Shown here in pieces: positions 35,553 to 47,621 of a DNA stretch of 64,000 nt. The translations under genes and the position numbers were made by a program. Within the stretch, counting starts at the first letter, position 1, and the number at the start of each line of letters is the position of its first letter. This stretch comes from Pleurotus ostreatus/Saccharomyces cerevisiae fusant (taxonomy: Eukaryota > Opisthokonta): NCBI GenBank assembly GCA_024196135.1, contig JAMQCK010000058.1:1-64000 (forward strand), written 5' to 3'. The notes beneath the pieces were generated by a model, which was not told the origin of the DNA, searched no databases, and saw nothing but the letters and a program-made list of their open reading frames with translations.

Positions 35553-37418
35553 ATGTCGCGCTACGCCCATGTCGAGCAAGCGCTGCTCAGCCTTCGCACA
35601 GAGCTTCATCGCGTGTATCGTGAAGCACGGGCAGGCGGGTTCCCTTCAATAGCAAAAGCTCGAAGCATCATCAACCGAGGCGTCGCGTTCTCTGTCCTGC
35701 AAAGGGGGCCGCTGCATGCGCCCAGCAATCTTCCCTACACTGACGAATACTACGGCGTGGTGAACTCCTCCCTGAACGCATACAAGCTCTGGTGCGAGGT
35801 TTCCATCCGTATTCAGCTTCCCACATTCGTGGACGATTCTCCAATCAGTCTGGAAATGGTGTTCCGATGGATCGACTTCGTCCACCCGATGTACACACGG
35901 CCTCCGCCCGCCCGAAACAGAGTCAACCACGGAAGCGCCATCTACCAGTGCATCTCAAAGCTATTGATCTCCATCATTCGCTCCGACGAGGACCGTGTTC
36001 TCTCCGCTATGCGCGCGCAGCCACGATGGCTATGCCTCGCCCTCGACCTCTGGTTACACTGCTCAAAATACCTGCGCGAGCTGGCACCGCAGGATCCGGG
36101 CGAGACCTGCATCTCCCTCACCTGGAACGCCGATCGCATATGCGAAAGATTCAGCGAGGCTGGAGGCGAGATGACCCAGATCCTCAACACCGAGCTCATG
36201 GGTCTGGTCAACAATCGGCCTCGTGCGCTCCTACGCGAGCTTGCATCGCTCACGGAGTACCTCGCCAGCCTCGACCATATCCAGGACAATGCGTGGCTGC
36301 TGGTCTGGAACATGCACTTTCATCTGGCGGTGACGATTACCAGATTACCTGGCTTCACCGGCTTGCTCGCCCCGCGCGCGTTGTTCCCCGCTATCGACGC
36401 GGGCGCGCGTCAGTGCCTAAAGCACCGCGCCAGCGATCTTAGGGTCGGCTTGGGCTATGCCCTCGACTTTCTCGCCGTCCTCTGCACGAAGGCAGACGAC
36501 AACCGGAACCTCATACGCGCAATCCAAGCCGGCCTGCTCGAGCTTCTGAGCGACGTGCGCGACGGTGACGATAGGCCTGGTGCCAGCTACTACGCGCTGC
36601 TCAATCATCTCGAGGCGTGCCTGATCATCCCATCCGTCCTGCGCATCTTTCACAACGTATACGGGGAACTTCTGCAGGAGGAGGAGGAGGACTGCTACAT
36701 CGACGTATTGTCTCCCGATCTCGGGTTCGCGTACCGGAGGCACTGGGAATATTATCAGAAATTCAAGACGGAGAGTAACTGGAAGCGGACTTTATGCTGC
36801 CACAACACGGCGTCGGTTGGTGCCAGTCTTGTAGGTGGTGTAATGACGACTTGATTGAGCTCCCTCAGAACCAGCACGAACCGCTCGTACACGCATGTCC
36901 ATGCGGAGAGGCCTTCTACTGCTCGACACGATGCCAGCGCGAGCACTGGAAGGCGAGTCATCGTCGCGAGTGTCGCAGGCACGATGGAGTTTGGGGCCTC
37001 AATGGCGAGTGGACTTTGTATCGCGTTGTTCCTCTGCGCTGACTTCGTCTCAGATCGCGTCACACTCGAGGACGCCCTGTTCATTATCGAGACCGTGCAA
37101 GGGATGCTAGCTGCGCACCACGAAGACTTCTTGAGCGAGCGAGCGCAGCTGCCTTCGCGGACGGTCGAGGTCGAAGGGAAGCCCAAGAGCGAAGACAGCA
37201 GTCGGTCTCAGCAACTCGTCTTCGCCATATACCTCACGGAAGCGCCCGAGGAGGGCGACTGGGACTTCGCCTACGCTGCGGAGGAGCGAGATGTCCCGGG
37301 CGATGTGCGTGAGGACATTGCGCTGGTGGAGGTTGAGTTCCGTCTGGGAGCGGTGAGCCATGTACAGCTTCTGCCGTTTTTGTACGATATAGAGCACGCC
37401 AGCCTGCTGGTAGCCTAA
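35553..37418 (+). CDS. MYND-finger family protein B
   Basis: Exons 35553-36815, 36869-37004 and 37054-37418 give 587 residues. I use the ATG at 35553 (MSRYAHVEQALLSL). Visible motifs are VFRWIDFVHPMYTRP, LALDLWLHCSKYL, DDNRNLIRAIQAGLLELLSD, then SNWKRTLCCHN before intron 1. The finger is CPCGEAFYCSTRCQREHW, then H-x3-C. VTLEDALF opens the C-terminal domain and LLPFLYDIEHA nearly ends it. Intron 2 (37005-37053) starts with GC instead of GT (AATG then GCGAGT); its position and phase match the same intron in the other copies. MYND fingers usually bind proline-rich peptides; the partner here is unknown. Confidence 0.88.
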
Positions 37419-37831
37419 GGAAATAGGCACTGAATGTACACCAACGGGAGCACTGCAGAAGGATTATGCATACTGCAAGGTGATAAGGCAAGGATGGAAC
37501 TGGTATTCATTACCGGTGAGGTCGTCATGAGGCGCTCTTTGACCGCTGCCTCGCGGCGTTCAGCACTTGCCGCTCGTTCTTGCTGGTTGCCGTCATCAAC
37601 TGGGCGACGATAGTGCTGCATACCCGCCAATCAACATCCGCAGTTGCATGCTAGAAAGGGCTACTACTTCGCGCGCAGGAGAGCAACCATTCGTATTGCC
37701 TTTGAAAGTTCAGGTCACCAAAAGTCATTCAAGGTGAAGCTTCTCGTCCTGCACCTGTTCGAGCCCTGACTCATAGTTTTGGCTCTCTATTGCGCGTATT
37801 GACAAGAAACGCAACTTATAAATATTGACAG
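37419..37831. other. Intergenic, no supported gene
   Basis: Spacer between MYND genes B and C. Only shadow frames are seen. Confidence 0.55.
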
Positions 37832-39688
37832 ATGAGCTCGGAAGAGGACATGCGCTTGGTCGCTGCCGCTCTTGCAGAAGCGGGCCTTACAGAGCTTGCC
37901 GACTTGCAGATCGCTTTGATGACGCTCATTGAGGGCACGTCTGCAGGTCCGAAACGCACAGCGCTGCGAAAAGCAAGGGCTATACTAAAAGGAGGTCGGG
38001 TGTTTGTCCTGCTCGAGTCCGATCCCTCCTTCCTCCCGGAAACTCTCGCCAATGAGAACGCCTACCGCGCGGCCTCAGGAAACATTGCCGTCATCTCTCT
38101 GCTATATCAGGCTGGATCGCTGCCGGAATATGCCTCTTTGATTGAGAAACCACCATGCGCGCTCACACGCCTCTATCTCTGGATGGACTTCGTGCATCCA
38201 ATGCACCCTCGCCGATTTCCATCCCATCACCCCACGGGCGCTATCACGTTGATATCTAGCATCTTCTCTGGCCTTTCCCGCACTAAGCCCGAAGTACTCT
38301 TGTCGTCGCTTCGTCAAAGTCCGCGTGCTATGTTGCTTCTCCTCGATATCTGGCTGCACCATCCCTCATACATGCAGGTGGCACCTGTCGGGCGCAGAGA
38401 GGCCGCGGGAGCGCTCTTCCTCGCCGTCAAGTCCGTTCTCGAGGGATTCATTGGCAGTGGCCCCGACGACATACGCACAATGTTCTTCACCGAGCTGCGC
38501 GGCTTGATCGGTCGCCGACGCCACTTCCTCGCCAGCATCGCAGACCAAACTCGATCTCTCATCGCCATCGGCGCCACTTCCTCGAAGTGGACGTGGATCT
38601 GGAAGATGCACATTCTGGTCGCGCACATGGTCACGCAGTCGCCAGAATTCTACGGTGTGCTCGTTCCCCGCAGCTTCTTTGACAGCATCATCAGCTGCGT
38701 CGAGACTCTGATCTACAGTTGCTTTACGACGCGGGACGAGGTCTTACGCGGCGTCGTTGAGAAAGCAGGCGAGCTCGTGTTCGACCTGTTGGCGCGCACG
38801 AAGGACACCCGAAATACCCGCCTCGCCATCAAGGCGGGGCTCTTCTCCTTCCTGCGCGCTGCCGACGCCGTATTCGAGACGCGCGTCAAGTCCGTGGAGG
38901 CGCTGAAGACCTACCTTGCCGACTGTGCGGTCTTACCGAGCATCCTGCGTACGCTCGCGAAGGTCAACAACGAGCTAGTTCAGGAGACTCCGCAGTCAGA
39001 GCTCGACGGGCGATTTGGCCGGTTGTTCTACAACGCCCGATGGCAGTGGAAGTGGTACGTCCGCCTGAAGGAGGACAAGTCCTGGATACGGAACATGCCG
39101 TGCCAGAATTTGCTGAAGGTATGAGGGCGCATAGTGCTGCGAGACTTATCTGACCGTCGGCTAGGAAGACCACCAGCCACAAAAGCGCATCTGTCCGTGT
39201 GGACTGGCTTTCTACTGCTCGGAAACCTGTCAGCGCGAGGACTGGCATCAGCGGCACCGCTATACATGCTCCGCAGGGAACGGCGTCTGGGGCCTCGATG
39301 GTAAGCTGCACCATTCGACTCAGCCATCTATTCTGAACGCTCACCGACTCGCACTCGAGGTGCTATTACCCTCGAGGACGCGCTCTATATCTTCTGCACG
39401 GCGGAAGCCTTTATCACTCGGAACAAGATGCGTATCGGCATGGAGCTGCGCCAACTCGACGTCAGTGCAGAGCCTAGCCATCCTACAGAAACCGGTCTCA
39501 CGCGCGTCCTCCACATCGACCTGAGGAGTGCGCCGGAGCCGGGATCCGACTTCACGTTTTTCGTCGAAACTCAGCGCATGCAGAACGTGCCTGGAGGTCC
39601 CGTCTACATCGGTATCATTCTGTGTGTGGCTGGGAAGTACCCGCACTTGATTCTTCCGGTTGGGTATGACATGAGCTTTTTCCTGTAA
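37832..39688 (+). CDS. MYND-finger family protein C
   Basis: Exons 37832-39118, 39165-39300 and 39360-39688 give 583 residues. Motifs are LYLWMDFVHPMHPR, LLLDIWLHHPSYM, DTRNTRLAIKAGLFSFL, then SWIRNMPCQN before intron 1. The finger CPCGLAFYCSETCQREDW, then H-x3-C, and VWGLDG come at intron 2, with AITLEDALY after it. The protein ends LILPVGYDMSFFL. The acceptor of intron 2 is GAG rather than the usual CAG or TAG. Same orientation and layout as copies A and B, so A-B-C form a head-to-tail array. Confidence 0.9.
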
Positions 39689-39907
39689 ATCGGTCCATTT
39701 CGGGTCCCGGTGAGCGTACGTAGATGCTGTAAGCTTTGAGACTGCTGCCATTGCGCGCTCGCCGCTCGCCGATTCGGAGAATGCTCCTTTCTGACCCTCT
39801 TGAAATTGTCTCGCAAGAAAGTGTCGAAGGCACTCTCGTGATAAGTATATTTCGAGTATATTTCAGCTTCACATAAATCATGTCGTACGAACACAGAAGT
39901 TGTATTA

Positions 39908-41791
39908 CTACGATAGCTTCTTCACGGTTCTGAAATCCGCCAGGGGATATGTGAATGGCAGTGGTTGGATCCTATCAACGCATCCCACACGAAAGCAGAT
40001 CTTGATCAAGACCACGTCGCTCGACGAGTTGGGCGCCACGTCGTCGATGTACACATCCCCCGTCTTCTGCACGAGCGGGTCCGAGATGTCGACGGTGATG
40101 GAGAACTGCTGGTCGGGGCGCAGGTGGTCGATGTCGGGCGCGATCATCTTGACGATGTTCGGCTGCCACTGCCGGATGCGCTCGCGGACGTGCACGGTGA
40201 GGAAGAGGGCGTCGTTGAGGGAGACGCGCCCTGTGTAGCATTATGAGCCTGCGACAAGGACGGGATCAAGGGAATCTGCTCACCTTTCATGCTCCATGGC
40301 TCGTAGCCTGAGCAGACGGCGCGATGCCGCGTATTCCAGTGCATGCGCTGGCAACTTCCCGAGCAGTAGAATGTCCTACCGCACGCGCAGATGCGCACAG
40401 TCGAGTTATGGGGGCCCTGGAGGAGCGACGCCTTAGATAGGGGGATCATCCAAGTAACAAATCGAGCCCACCTGCGCATTGTGACAACTAAAATCCCTCT
40501 TCCAGTCCTTCCTTTGGCGGTTTCCGAGGTACGACCGGTAGTGTAGCGCATACGCCTCGCGTATGACGGCTATACTCCTCCCTCGGTCGACGCCGTCCAT
40601 GTCCAGGAAGTCGAGAACACGCCCATAGGCGCGCTTCGCCGCTCGGAGCGCAGTCGCCAGACCCATGCTCCCCGCGATATGGCCCGCGAGCGGCAGCGTG
40701 TCGTACTTCGCGCTGCAGCGTCCGATCTCCCATAGGAGATCAAGCACGCCGGCGTCGATCGCGCGCACGAGGGTCCGACTGTCGAAGCTGAAGCCGCAGA
40801 ACGTCAGCAGCAGTCGCGTGGCCTCCACTGCGTCTTCGTGCGACTCGTGCCTGGAAAGGCAGTGTTTGGCCCCAGAGATGATAGACGCGAGGATCGAGCG
40901 AGGCATCACGCCGCATTGCAGCTCCGGGGCGAGCGCTAGGAGGGTGAGCAGCTGAAAGTGCAGCTCCCAGGCGTTCGGCCACGATGGGTCATATGCTGCC
41001 TTCTCCAGGTATTTGGTCAGCTCTGCGACGAGGCACCATAGTCGTCGAGGAGACCCTTGTGCTAGGCGAAGCAGATCGGCGATGATCAGCTGATGCAGGG
41101 ATGTTTCCTCGCGTTGCTCGAGCAGAGCGTGCACGTAGAGGGCGATGTTGAGGTATGCATCGGCAGCAGCGGATGGCGAAAGGTCTATATATTTCGGGAA
41201 ATATAGCCAGAGATCGAGGTAAAGCAAGACCACGTGAGGGTGTTCGAGTAGAATCTTGACCCCGGGGCCATTTCGCAGTCGCACGAGGATATCCAGCGGC
41301 CTCGTAAAGCATGTAATGACATTGGAGGGATCTTCTATCACATTCCCCGGGCAGAGGCGTTTGTGCATCGGATGTAGGAATTCCTGCCATGCGAAGATTG
41401 ATGGCCAGAGGTTGGGAGGCAGCTTCTGTACGAGGACGGCGCATCGGTTGCCATGTTTCGCTGCAAGGCAATGGATTGTGTAGAAGCAGACAATAGAGAG
41501 CGCTATGCAGATGATGCGATCGTCGTCGTATGCCAATCTAGCGCTCACGGACCACGGCGGCGTTGAGGAGAGCAGAGAGAAAGCCGTCCCTTCGTTAAGT
41601 ATAGCGGTGACAGTAAGGATGTCGGTCTTCTTGAAAGTGGCGGTGGATGTTCCAGCGCTGTCGATGACATTGAGCGCTTCGCACAACCGATGAGCCTCGT
41701 CTAGTATGAAAGAAACATGGTCCTATAAGGCGGGTCAGCTCGATATTAGGGTCGAGTGAATCATGAAAAGAGCAATCACAGTGCTGAGCAT
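39908..41791 (-). CDS. MYND-finger family protein D, inverted copy
   Basis: Four exons on the minus strand: 41791-41780 (12 nt, MLST), 41722-40472, 40416-40284 and 40230-39908, giving 572 residues. The tiny first exon is inferred, because the frame of the large exon has no ATG near its 5' end and is preceded by a clean acceptor. Motifs are WQEFLHPMHKRL, LYLDLWLYFPKYI, DSRTLVRAIDAGVLDLL, WKRDFSCHN before the intron, and finger CACGRTFYCSGSCQRMHW, then H-x3-C. RVSLNDALF opens the last domain and PLPFTYPLADF nearly ends it. It converges with copy C and diverges from the adaptor gene at 41997 across about 205 bp. Confidence 0.86.
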
Positions 41792-41996
41792 AATAGCCTC
41801 TATCCGAGATCTGTGAGAGCCTTGCAGAAAATGGTGTCCTGGTGTACAGATGGCGGTGGCGGGGAGCAACAGTGGCCTGTTGTTTACCGGTGTCTCGTTT
41901 GCTTCCGTCGCGGAGATTGCCGACAAGTGTGACCCGGCCCGCTGTGCGCGCCGATCAGCGTGCCTTTTACAAATTTCCGGACTGGCGTCCGCCACC

Positions 41997-42963
41997 ATGT
42001 CATTCCTCCGCGCTGCCCTCAGCTGCTGCCTCGGCAAGCGCCCGCGCGACGTGCAAGACGATGTGCGTGTTGCATTCTGTATCCCCAGGATACCGAGCCC
42101 ACTGTCCGAAGAAAAACGAACTCATGAGCAGGTTCGGATGTAGGTGATCCCGAACGAGGAGTCGCGTCTCATTCCCCCAGTCACGGACGAGCCTTCTGGG
42201 TGAGTGGTCTGCGTACTTCTGCCGAGAACGGTAGCGCTGACGGATGCTTGTGCTCGCGCTTGATGTCCTTTGTCCTACTCCCCTCGTGTCGTGCACGCGC
42301 GTACGCGATCGCAGCTCGTCCCTCCCGAATGTCTCAACCGTGGACCAGCAAAAGATCAGGGACAAGCTCGGTGTCATCGTGCGCGCCAAGGAAGGGTGCG
42401 TCGATCCCCCTCACACTCTCATACCCTGACTCAACCCCCGTCCCCAGCCGCATGGTCAACGTGCACGCCGCGATACCGTTCAACCTGCACAATCAGGCGC
42501 GCCCCAACGACCCCTCCGGCTCGCGCTCTGCGTCCGGCTCGACGCGGCGCTTCCCCGCGGCGCAGCGCGACTCGCAGCTGTACGCGTCGCGGGACTCGAG
42601 CCTGTCGAGCGAGGAGAACATCGGATACATTGGCGGGGACGCGGTGCGCGGGAAGCCGCTGAACGTGCGCCTGGTCGGCGGCGGGCGGGCGCGGGGGCGC
42701 TCGCGGTTGAAAGCGGGGAGCAGTGGGGGAAGTAGCGGAGAGGAGCGGGGCTCGGGGCGAGAAGGGAAGGGGGAGTCCACGGACGAGGGGACGCCGACGG
42801 TGCGTGGTTTATGAGGCCCAGGCTAGGGAAGCATGACGTGCTGACGGGGACTTAGCAGATGGCTGCGACGGTCACGGCGGCGGAAGAGCAGCCTGTGCCG
42901 CAGGTGAAGGGCAAGCCGTTCAAGATAGAGGATACGGGTGACATCGCGCTCAGCTGGGATTAG
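41997..42963 (+). CDS. Small membrane-tethered adaptor, possibly Ego1/LAMTOR1-like
   Basis: Five exons, 41997-42062, 42144-42199, 42315-42395, 42448-42799 and 42859-42963, give 219 residues. The N-terminus MSFLRAALSCCLGKR has a Cys pair suited to palmitoylation. It is followed by IPNEESRLIPPVTDEP, a helix DQQKIRDKLGVIVRAKEGRM, then VNVHAAIPFNLHNQ. The middle is Ser/Arg/Gly-rich, and the end KPFKIEDTGDIALSWD is a recurrent fungal signature in my memory. The short acylated N-terminus, E-x-x-LI motif and basic-acidic helix resemble Meh1/Ego1 and LAMTOR1, which anchor the TORC1-activating complex to the vacuole. That assignment is tentative; the gene model itself is solid. Confidence 0.8.
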
Positions 42964-43653
42964 CAGGGTCATTCCTTCCTCCTTCGACTTTCTTCAAACA
43001 TACCCTACTTAGACCGCGGTCTCGCTGCCGCTACCAAACCTACGCGCCCTCGCTTCCAAGCGTCGCCGTTATCAAACCTACACCGCCATTCTAATCCCGC
43101 ATACCTCATATCACGAAACAGGATATCATTTTTCACCGCCATGTCTTCCCATCCGCTTGTCGCCACGCCCTTCATGCCCTTCCTCGCTTTCCGGATCATA
43201 TTCTTCTTCCCACCTCGCAACTTTGGTTTCTTCCTCGCAACTTAGGGTTCACTGTATCTATCGTATAGTCGACATCAATCGCACCTTCGTGTTGTAGCAA
43301 ACGGCGTTTGGCTTTATCTATCCCCTCTTTAATACCTGATTTGTCTGCTTTCTTTCGCGTATGCGAGAACCAAGGACGGTACGTCTTTCCTATCCCAAAC
43401 ATGGGCCCTGTTTACGGGTTGGCGGGTGTGGGCCCGGCCTTTCTCTTGGTTCGCATCTCGGCGATGTGCAGTGAGAAGTTGCAGTCCGCATATGTGGCGT
43501 CCCCACGTGGCGACTGGATAGCTGCTCATCACTCCGGGCGAACACTTACAACCCTCCATCTCGACGTCAAGCTCGAATTCACTCTGATTCATACCATTAT
43601 CTCGAACTATAGACCCCTGCACACTGGCTTCACAGCTTTGAAGGCTCCCAACG
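42964..43653. other. Intergenic, no supported gene
   Basis: About 690 bp between two plus-strand genes. At 43010-43090 the motif CGCTACCAAACCTACGC and a variant occur near each other, a weak local repeat. The right half is the promoter of the SRA-YDG gene. Confidence 0.5.
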
Positions 43654-46122
43654 ATGGCGAAAGGCGCGCGGGCGTCCGCGAAGGCGCCGAAGTCGACTGC
43701 AAGCCGGAAGTCCACCCGTAAGCGCGTTCTCGCGCCCCCCTCGACGTCGAAGAAACTTCACTCGGGAAGGAAGAAAATCCAGAAAATATCTACGTACCCA
43801 TCGTGCGTAGTTCGCGATACCTTACGCGCTTGCTAACGCGCCGCATTCCCAGCGATCATGTGGGGGCTCTGGACGATATCCCCTGCTTCCAATGGTTCAA
43901 GAGTTTTGACGAGATGTTCGCGCACGGAATACACCGTTCGACGCAGGCGGGAATTGCAGGGAAGGCGTCGGGGGCGACGTCGGTTGTGCTGTGCGTCATA
44001 TACTTCCTGTTCCTTCAGTCGTCTGACATGTCTTTGATTCCAGAAACTCGGGATACAGTGGTGATGGCGAAGCGCCGAACCAAATGTGCGTCTCAAGCCT
44101 CCTTCTACCTTCTCGCCGATTGACAAACGCCCATCAGTATCATGGACGGTCAAGGTACGCGTCTTTCCTCCGCCACAATGATTCATGCCCTCATCCCTTC
44201 CTCCCACTTCAGGCGGCCGCGCGCGCCTCTGCACAGAACACAGCTTTGATCAGTCCTGGGATAGCAGAGGGAACGCCGGACTGCGCGCGTGCTGGCAGTC
44301 GGGAGCCGAAGTACGCGTCTGCCGCGGCTGGAGGACACGCTACGGCCCAACGAAGGGTTACCGGTACGACGGGTGTTGGACGGTCGTCAATGTGCGTGTC
44401 TCTACCTATCTCGATCTGTGTACGCGCTGACGTCTCGTCTTTAGGCCTGGCAAGCACGCGCGCCGGATGGGTTCCTTCGGTGTCGCTTCCACCTGATCGT
44501 GCGTCTGTCCCCCGTTACCCACCCATTATCTCACTGACAGACTTGCCTCCCAGCGCCTCCCTGACCAGCCCCTCGACCCCGAGCATGGCATGCCGGAGCT
44601 TTCGCCGCGCCTACTGCAGGAGCTGGAACGCATCAACCGCGCGCGGGACCCCGAGCATGCCGACCTTGAGATGCAACCGAAGGTGTACGAGGGAGGCCGA
44701 GCGGAGCCGCGGTTGTTGGCCGAGAAGAAGGTGCATCGGCTTCTCTCGAACGTGTACCTCAAGAGGTTACTGACCATCGAGGCGCAGGGTGCTAACATGA
44801 CCAACGCGGCGCAGGCCTCTACGAAGAAGTCGCAGTCCAACACGGCAGCCGCGGTCGCTGAGGCGCAGGCTGTCATCGACGGCGCGCCAGCGAGGAAGCG
44901 CAAGCGGACGGAGAAGGAGTGGGAGGATATGCCGGCGACCTGGGACGGCGAGAAGGCGACGATGTCGAAGGGCAAGAAGAAGGCGTCGGCGGGCGAGAAG
45001 ACGTCCGCAGTAGACAAGCCGCCATCGACGCCGGAGACCGAGACACCGTGGACATCCAGGAGCGGTCGCTTGTTGAGAGGAAGCGTCAAGAAGTCGAGCT
45101 CGTCGAAGACGAGGGTGGGCGGGTCCAAGGGGAAGGCGGGCCAATCTAGCGAGAGGGCGGGAGAGGGCACAGACACGTCGTTCGACGAACAGGCCGGAGA
45201 CGAGGAGATGGACGGTGGGCACGCGTGTGACGAGGGGTCGGACGATCCACCGCGTGTCGAGGCGGGCGACGATGGAGAGGACCAGGAGATGGCGGATGGC
45301 ACCGCGCGTGACGATGAGAAGGAGGACGATCCGGCGTTAGACGATGAGAAGGAGGACGACGCGGTGTTCGACGATGGCAAGTCGGACGACGACACGCTAG
45401 GCGAGCAGATGGTGCTCGACGACGACAAGTCGGACAGCGGCGGAAACGCGCTCGAGGACAAATCGGACGACGAGCTTGCCAGGCTCCTGCAGGTGACGGT
45501 GAAGAAGGAGGAGGATGGCGAGGCGCAGGTGTACGCTACGGTGCAGGAGGCGTCGCGCGTCGTGGGCCGGGCGACGGCGAAGGTCGGGCCGCCGCGGAAG
45601 AAGCGCAAGTCGCAGGAGGTGGAGGCACCGTCGCTGTCGCAGGCGAAGAGGTCGAAGTCATCCATGGCAAGCGCATCCAGCTCGCAGACCTCGTCGACGG
45701 CGTGCAGCTCATCGATGTCTCAGAAGGAGGCTCCTTCCAAGCACCGCGGGCAGTCTGACCGTCAGGCTCATCCACCATCCGATCGCCAGGCGCGTCCGCT
45801 GTCAAGTTGGCCAGCGAAGACTGCGCGGGCGAAGCGCCGAGGTCGCTCAAGGACGCCGCCTCGGAAACCCGTGGTGCGGTTGACGGTGTCGGCGTCTCCG
45901 AGTCCGGGACCCGAGGAACTGGTACGGGACCCGAGGAACTGGTACGGGACCCATAGCTCGCTTGACCCACGAGCCTTGTTGACTCGGCACGATGGCTCCG
46001 CCTGCGTTGACGCTGGCCAGGGCTTCGTCGATGCAGTGGCCTTCCGCATTCAAGTGCAGTGCGAGCCACTGTCGTCGCAACAGAGACTGATCTCTGCCGC
46101 CGCCTGCTCGGTCTTCTCTTAA
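43654..46122 (+). CDS. SRA-YDG domain chromatin protein
   Basis: Seven exons, 43654-43802, 43853-43990, 44044-44085, 44138-44154 (17 nt), 44213-44391, 44445-44498 and 44554-46122, total 716 codons including stop. A basic Lys/Ser/Ala N-terminus leads into an SRA-YDG fold at residues about 48-200: GALDDIPCFQWFKSFDEMFA, GIHRSTQAGIAG, VVLNSGYSGD, EHSFDQSWDSRGN, EVRVCRGW and KGYRYDGCWTVVNAW, then LRCRFHLIRLP. In UHRF1 and plant KYP-type proteins this fold flips out methylated cytosine. The remaining 500 residues are disordered, alternating Lys-rich and Asp/Glu-rich repeats, with no PHD or RING domain. So it is a likely reader of modified DNA, not a ubiquitin ligase. The last 60 residues depend on a 20-bp duplication at 45906-45945. 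Confidence 0.88.
45906..45952. repeat. 20-bp tandem duplication in the SRA-YDG coding end
   Basis: Two perfect copies of a 20-bp unit (45906-45925 and 45926-45945) beginning GGGACCCGAGG are followed by a third partial GGGACCC. The unit is not a multiple of three, so the extra copy changes the downstream frame. Confidence 0.9.
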
Positions 46123-46560
46123 TAAACATACCTCTTTTTACCTTACGCCGTCTTCGGCCATCCTCACGCATACACTATCGGCATCTTCTTCTCGAATCTC
46201 TACTTCTTGGATCTCGGCGACTGACCTCTTGGATTATACCCACGGCGCGTCGAAAACACTCTTGATTGGGACAAACCTATTGTCATGCGCTGCAAGTCAT
46301 ATCTAATGTGTACATATACCGCTTCTTGGAGTATATCGTTGCCTCACCCGCACTGCATCCCGCTCGAATGTCTGCGCAAGATACCGACGCCACATACTAA
46401 TGCTCCAGCATGACATGGTTGGTATTATGGCGTGACAATCACTGTCGCCCCTCGTGTGTATCTACCGCTACGTACGCGTGGGGGTGTGGGCTTGAAGGCA
46501 TCTGCTATCTAGAGTCTTACGGCTCCCAGGCTCGCTATTGCCCTCGCCTTGATCTATGAC
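46123..46560. other. Intergenic, no supported gene
   Basis: 3' region of the SRA-YDG gene and promoter of BTB gene 2. Confidence 0.5.
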
Positions 46561-47621
46561 ATGGATGAACTAGGGCCCCCTCGCCCTGTCGAAGGCCTTT
46601 GGTTTGACGACGGCAACATCATCCTTCGTGCAGGCAATAGCGTTCACAAGCTCCATAAAAGCATTTTATCCTTACAATCCACGATACTGGCGGACATGTT
46701 CGGCATTCCACAACCTGATGTGGCGGAGTCTTTCGACGGCCTTCCTGTCGTCGAGCTTCCTGACGCCGAAGCCGACGTCGTGCATTGGCTGAAGTCCTTG
46801 TTGATCCCAGGGTATGCGCAGATTTCTTGCTCTAGCAGCTGATTTTCCATTGATAGTCTCGCTGACAGGCCAGCAGATACTTCGAAATCGCTCCTTCCAA
46901 GATCAGCACCGACAAGCTGTTCGCGGCTCTACGCCTCAGCCACAAATACGACTGCCAGTACCTCCGCCGACGCTCGCTCGTCCACCTCAGCACCATGTTC
47001 GCGACAGATGTTGAGGGTATGCGTCAACTCCTGAGAGAGTTCCCCGCATCGTGCAGCATCAAGTACACCTCGGACGAGCTCCAGACGTATTGTACCGCGC
47101 TGAGCGTCGCTCGCGAGGTCGGCGCGACGTGGCTATTACCGGATATCTACTACAACCTGCACGTTCTCGCTTCTGGTCCATCAGACGCGCTGGTGGAAGC
47201 CTTGTCGAAGGAAGACCCTCTCACGGCGGCAGACGTCGTATTTATCTACAAGGTCACAAATCTCGTCCTCCGCTTCTTCCACGTTCCCGACCTCGTATCT
47301 CTCTGGCAGTCATGCAAGGCAGGGGATTGTGCGACGGGATCCGGGGCCAATCTCAATGGCTTAGCGCCAGCCCTCTATACGGATCCGATTACATTCTTCA
47401 TGCCCCCGTCTCCGCAGAATGCACGTCAATATCCCGGCGACGCGCTGGAAGACGTTCTATGCCAGGACTGCATGCGTAGTCTGCGCAAAAATTGCGGAGA
47501 GGCCTCCGAGTCATTCTGGGCGGCGTTGCCATCGACCCTGGGGCTCGATGGATGGGAGGTTCTACGCGATGTGAAGAGTGCAGACTTAGGGGATGAAAGG
47601 GCGTCCTACTGCTACACCTAG
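46561..47621 (+). CDS. BTB/POZ-domain protein 2
   Basis: Exons 46561-46811 and 46877-47621 give 331 residues. The BTB fold (residues about 10-115) shows LWFDDGNIILRAGNSVHKLH, STILADMF, PVVELPDAEADV and LRLSHKYDCQYLRRR. The C-terminal module keeps LCQDC and SFWAALPSTLGLDGWEVL, shared with BTB protein 1 at 16803. The intron is at the same place in both genes, just before the second half of the BTB fold, which supports a common ancestor. This copy is much less GC-rich than BTB protein 1. Confidence 0.88.

Noticed and set aside
44526..45665. 379-codon minus-strand frame, Ser/Asp-rich
   Set aside because: It is exactly antisense to the last exon of the SRA-YDG gene, whose frame continues a seven-exon model; the Ser runs only mirror Glu/Asp/Lys codons.
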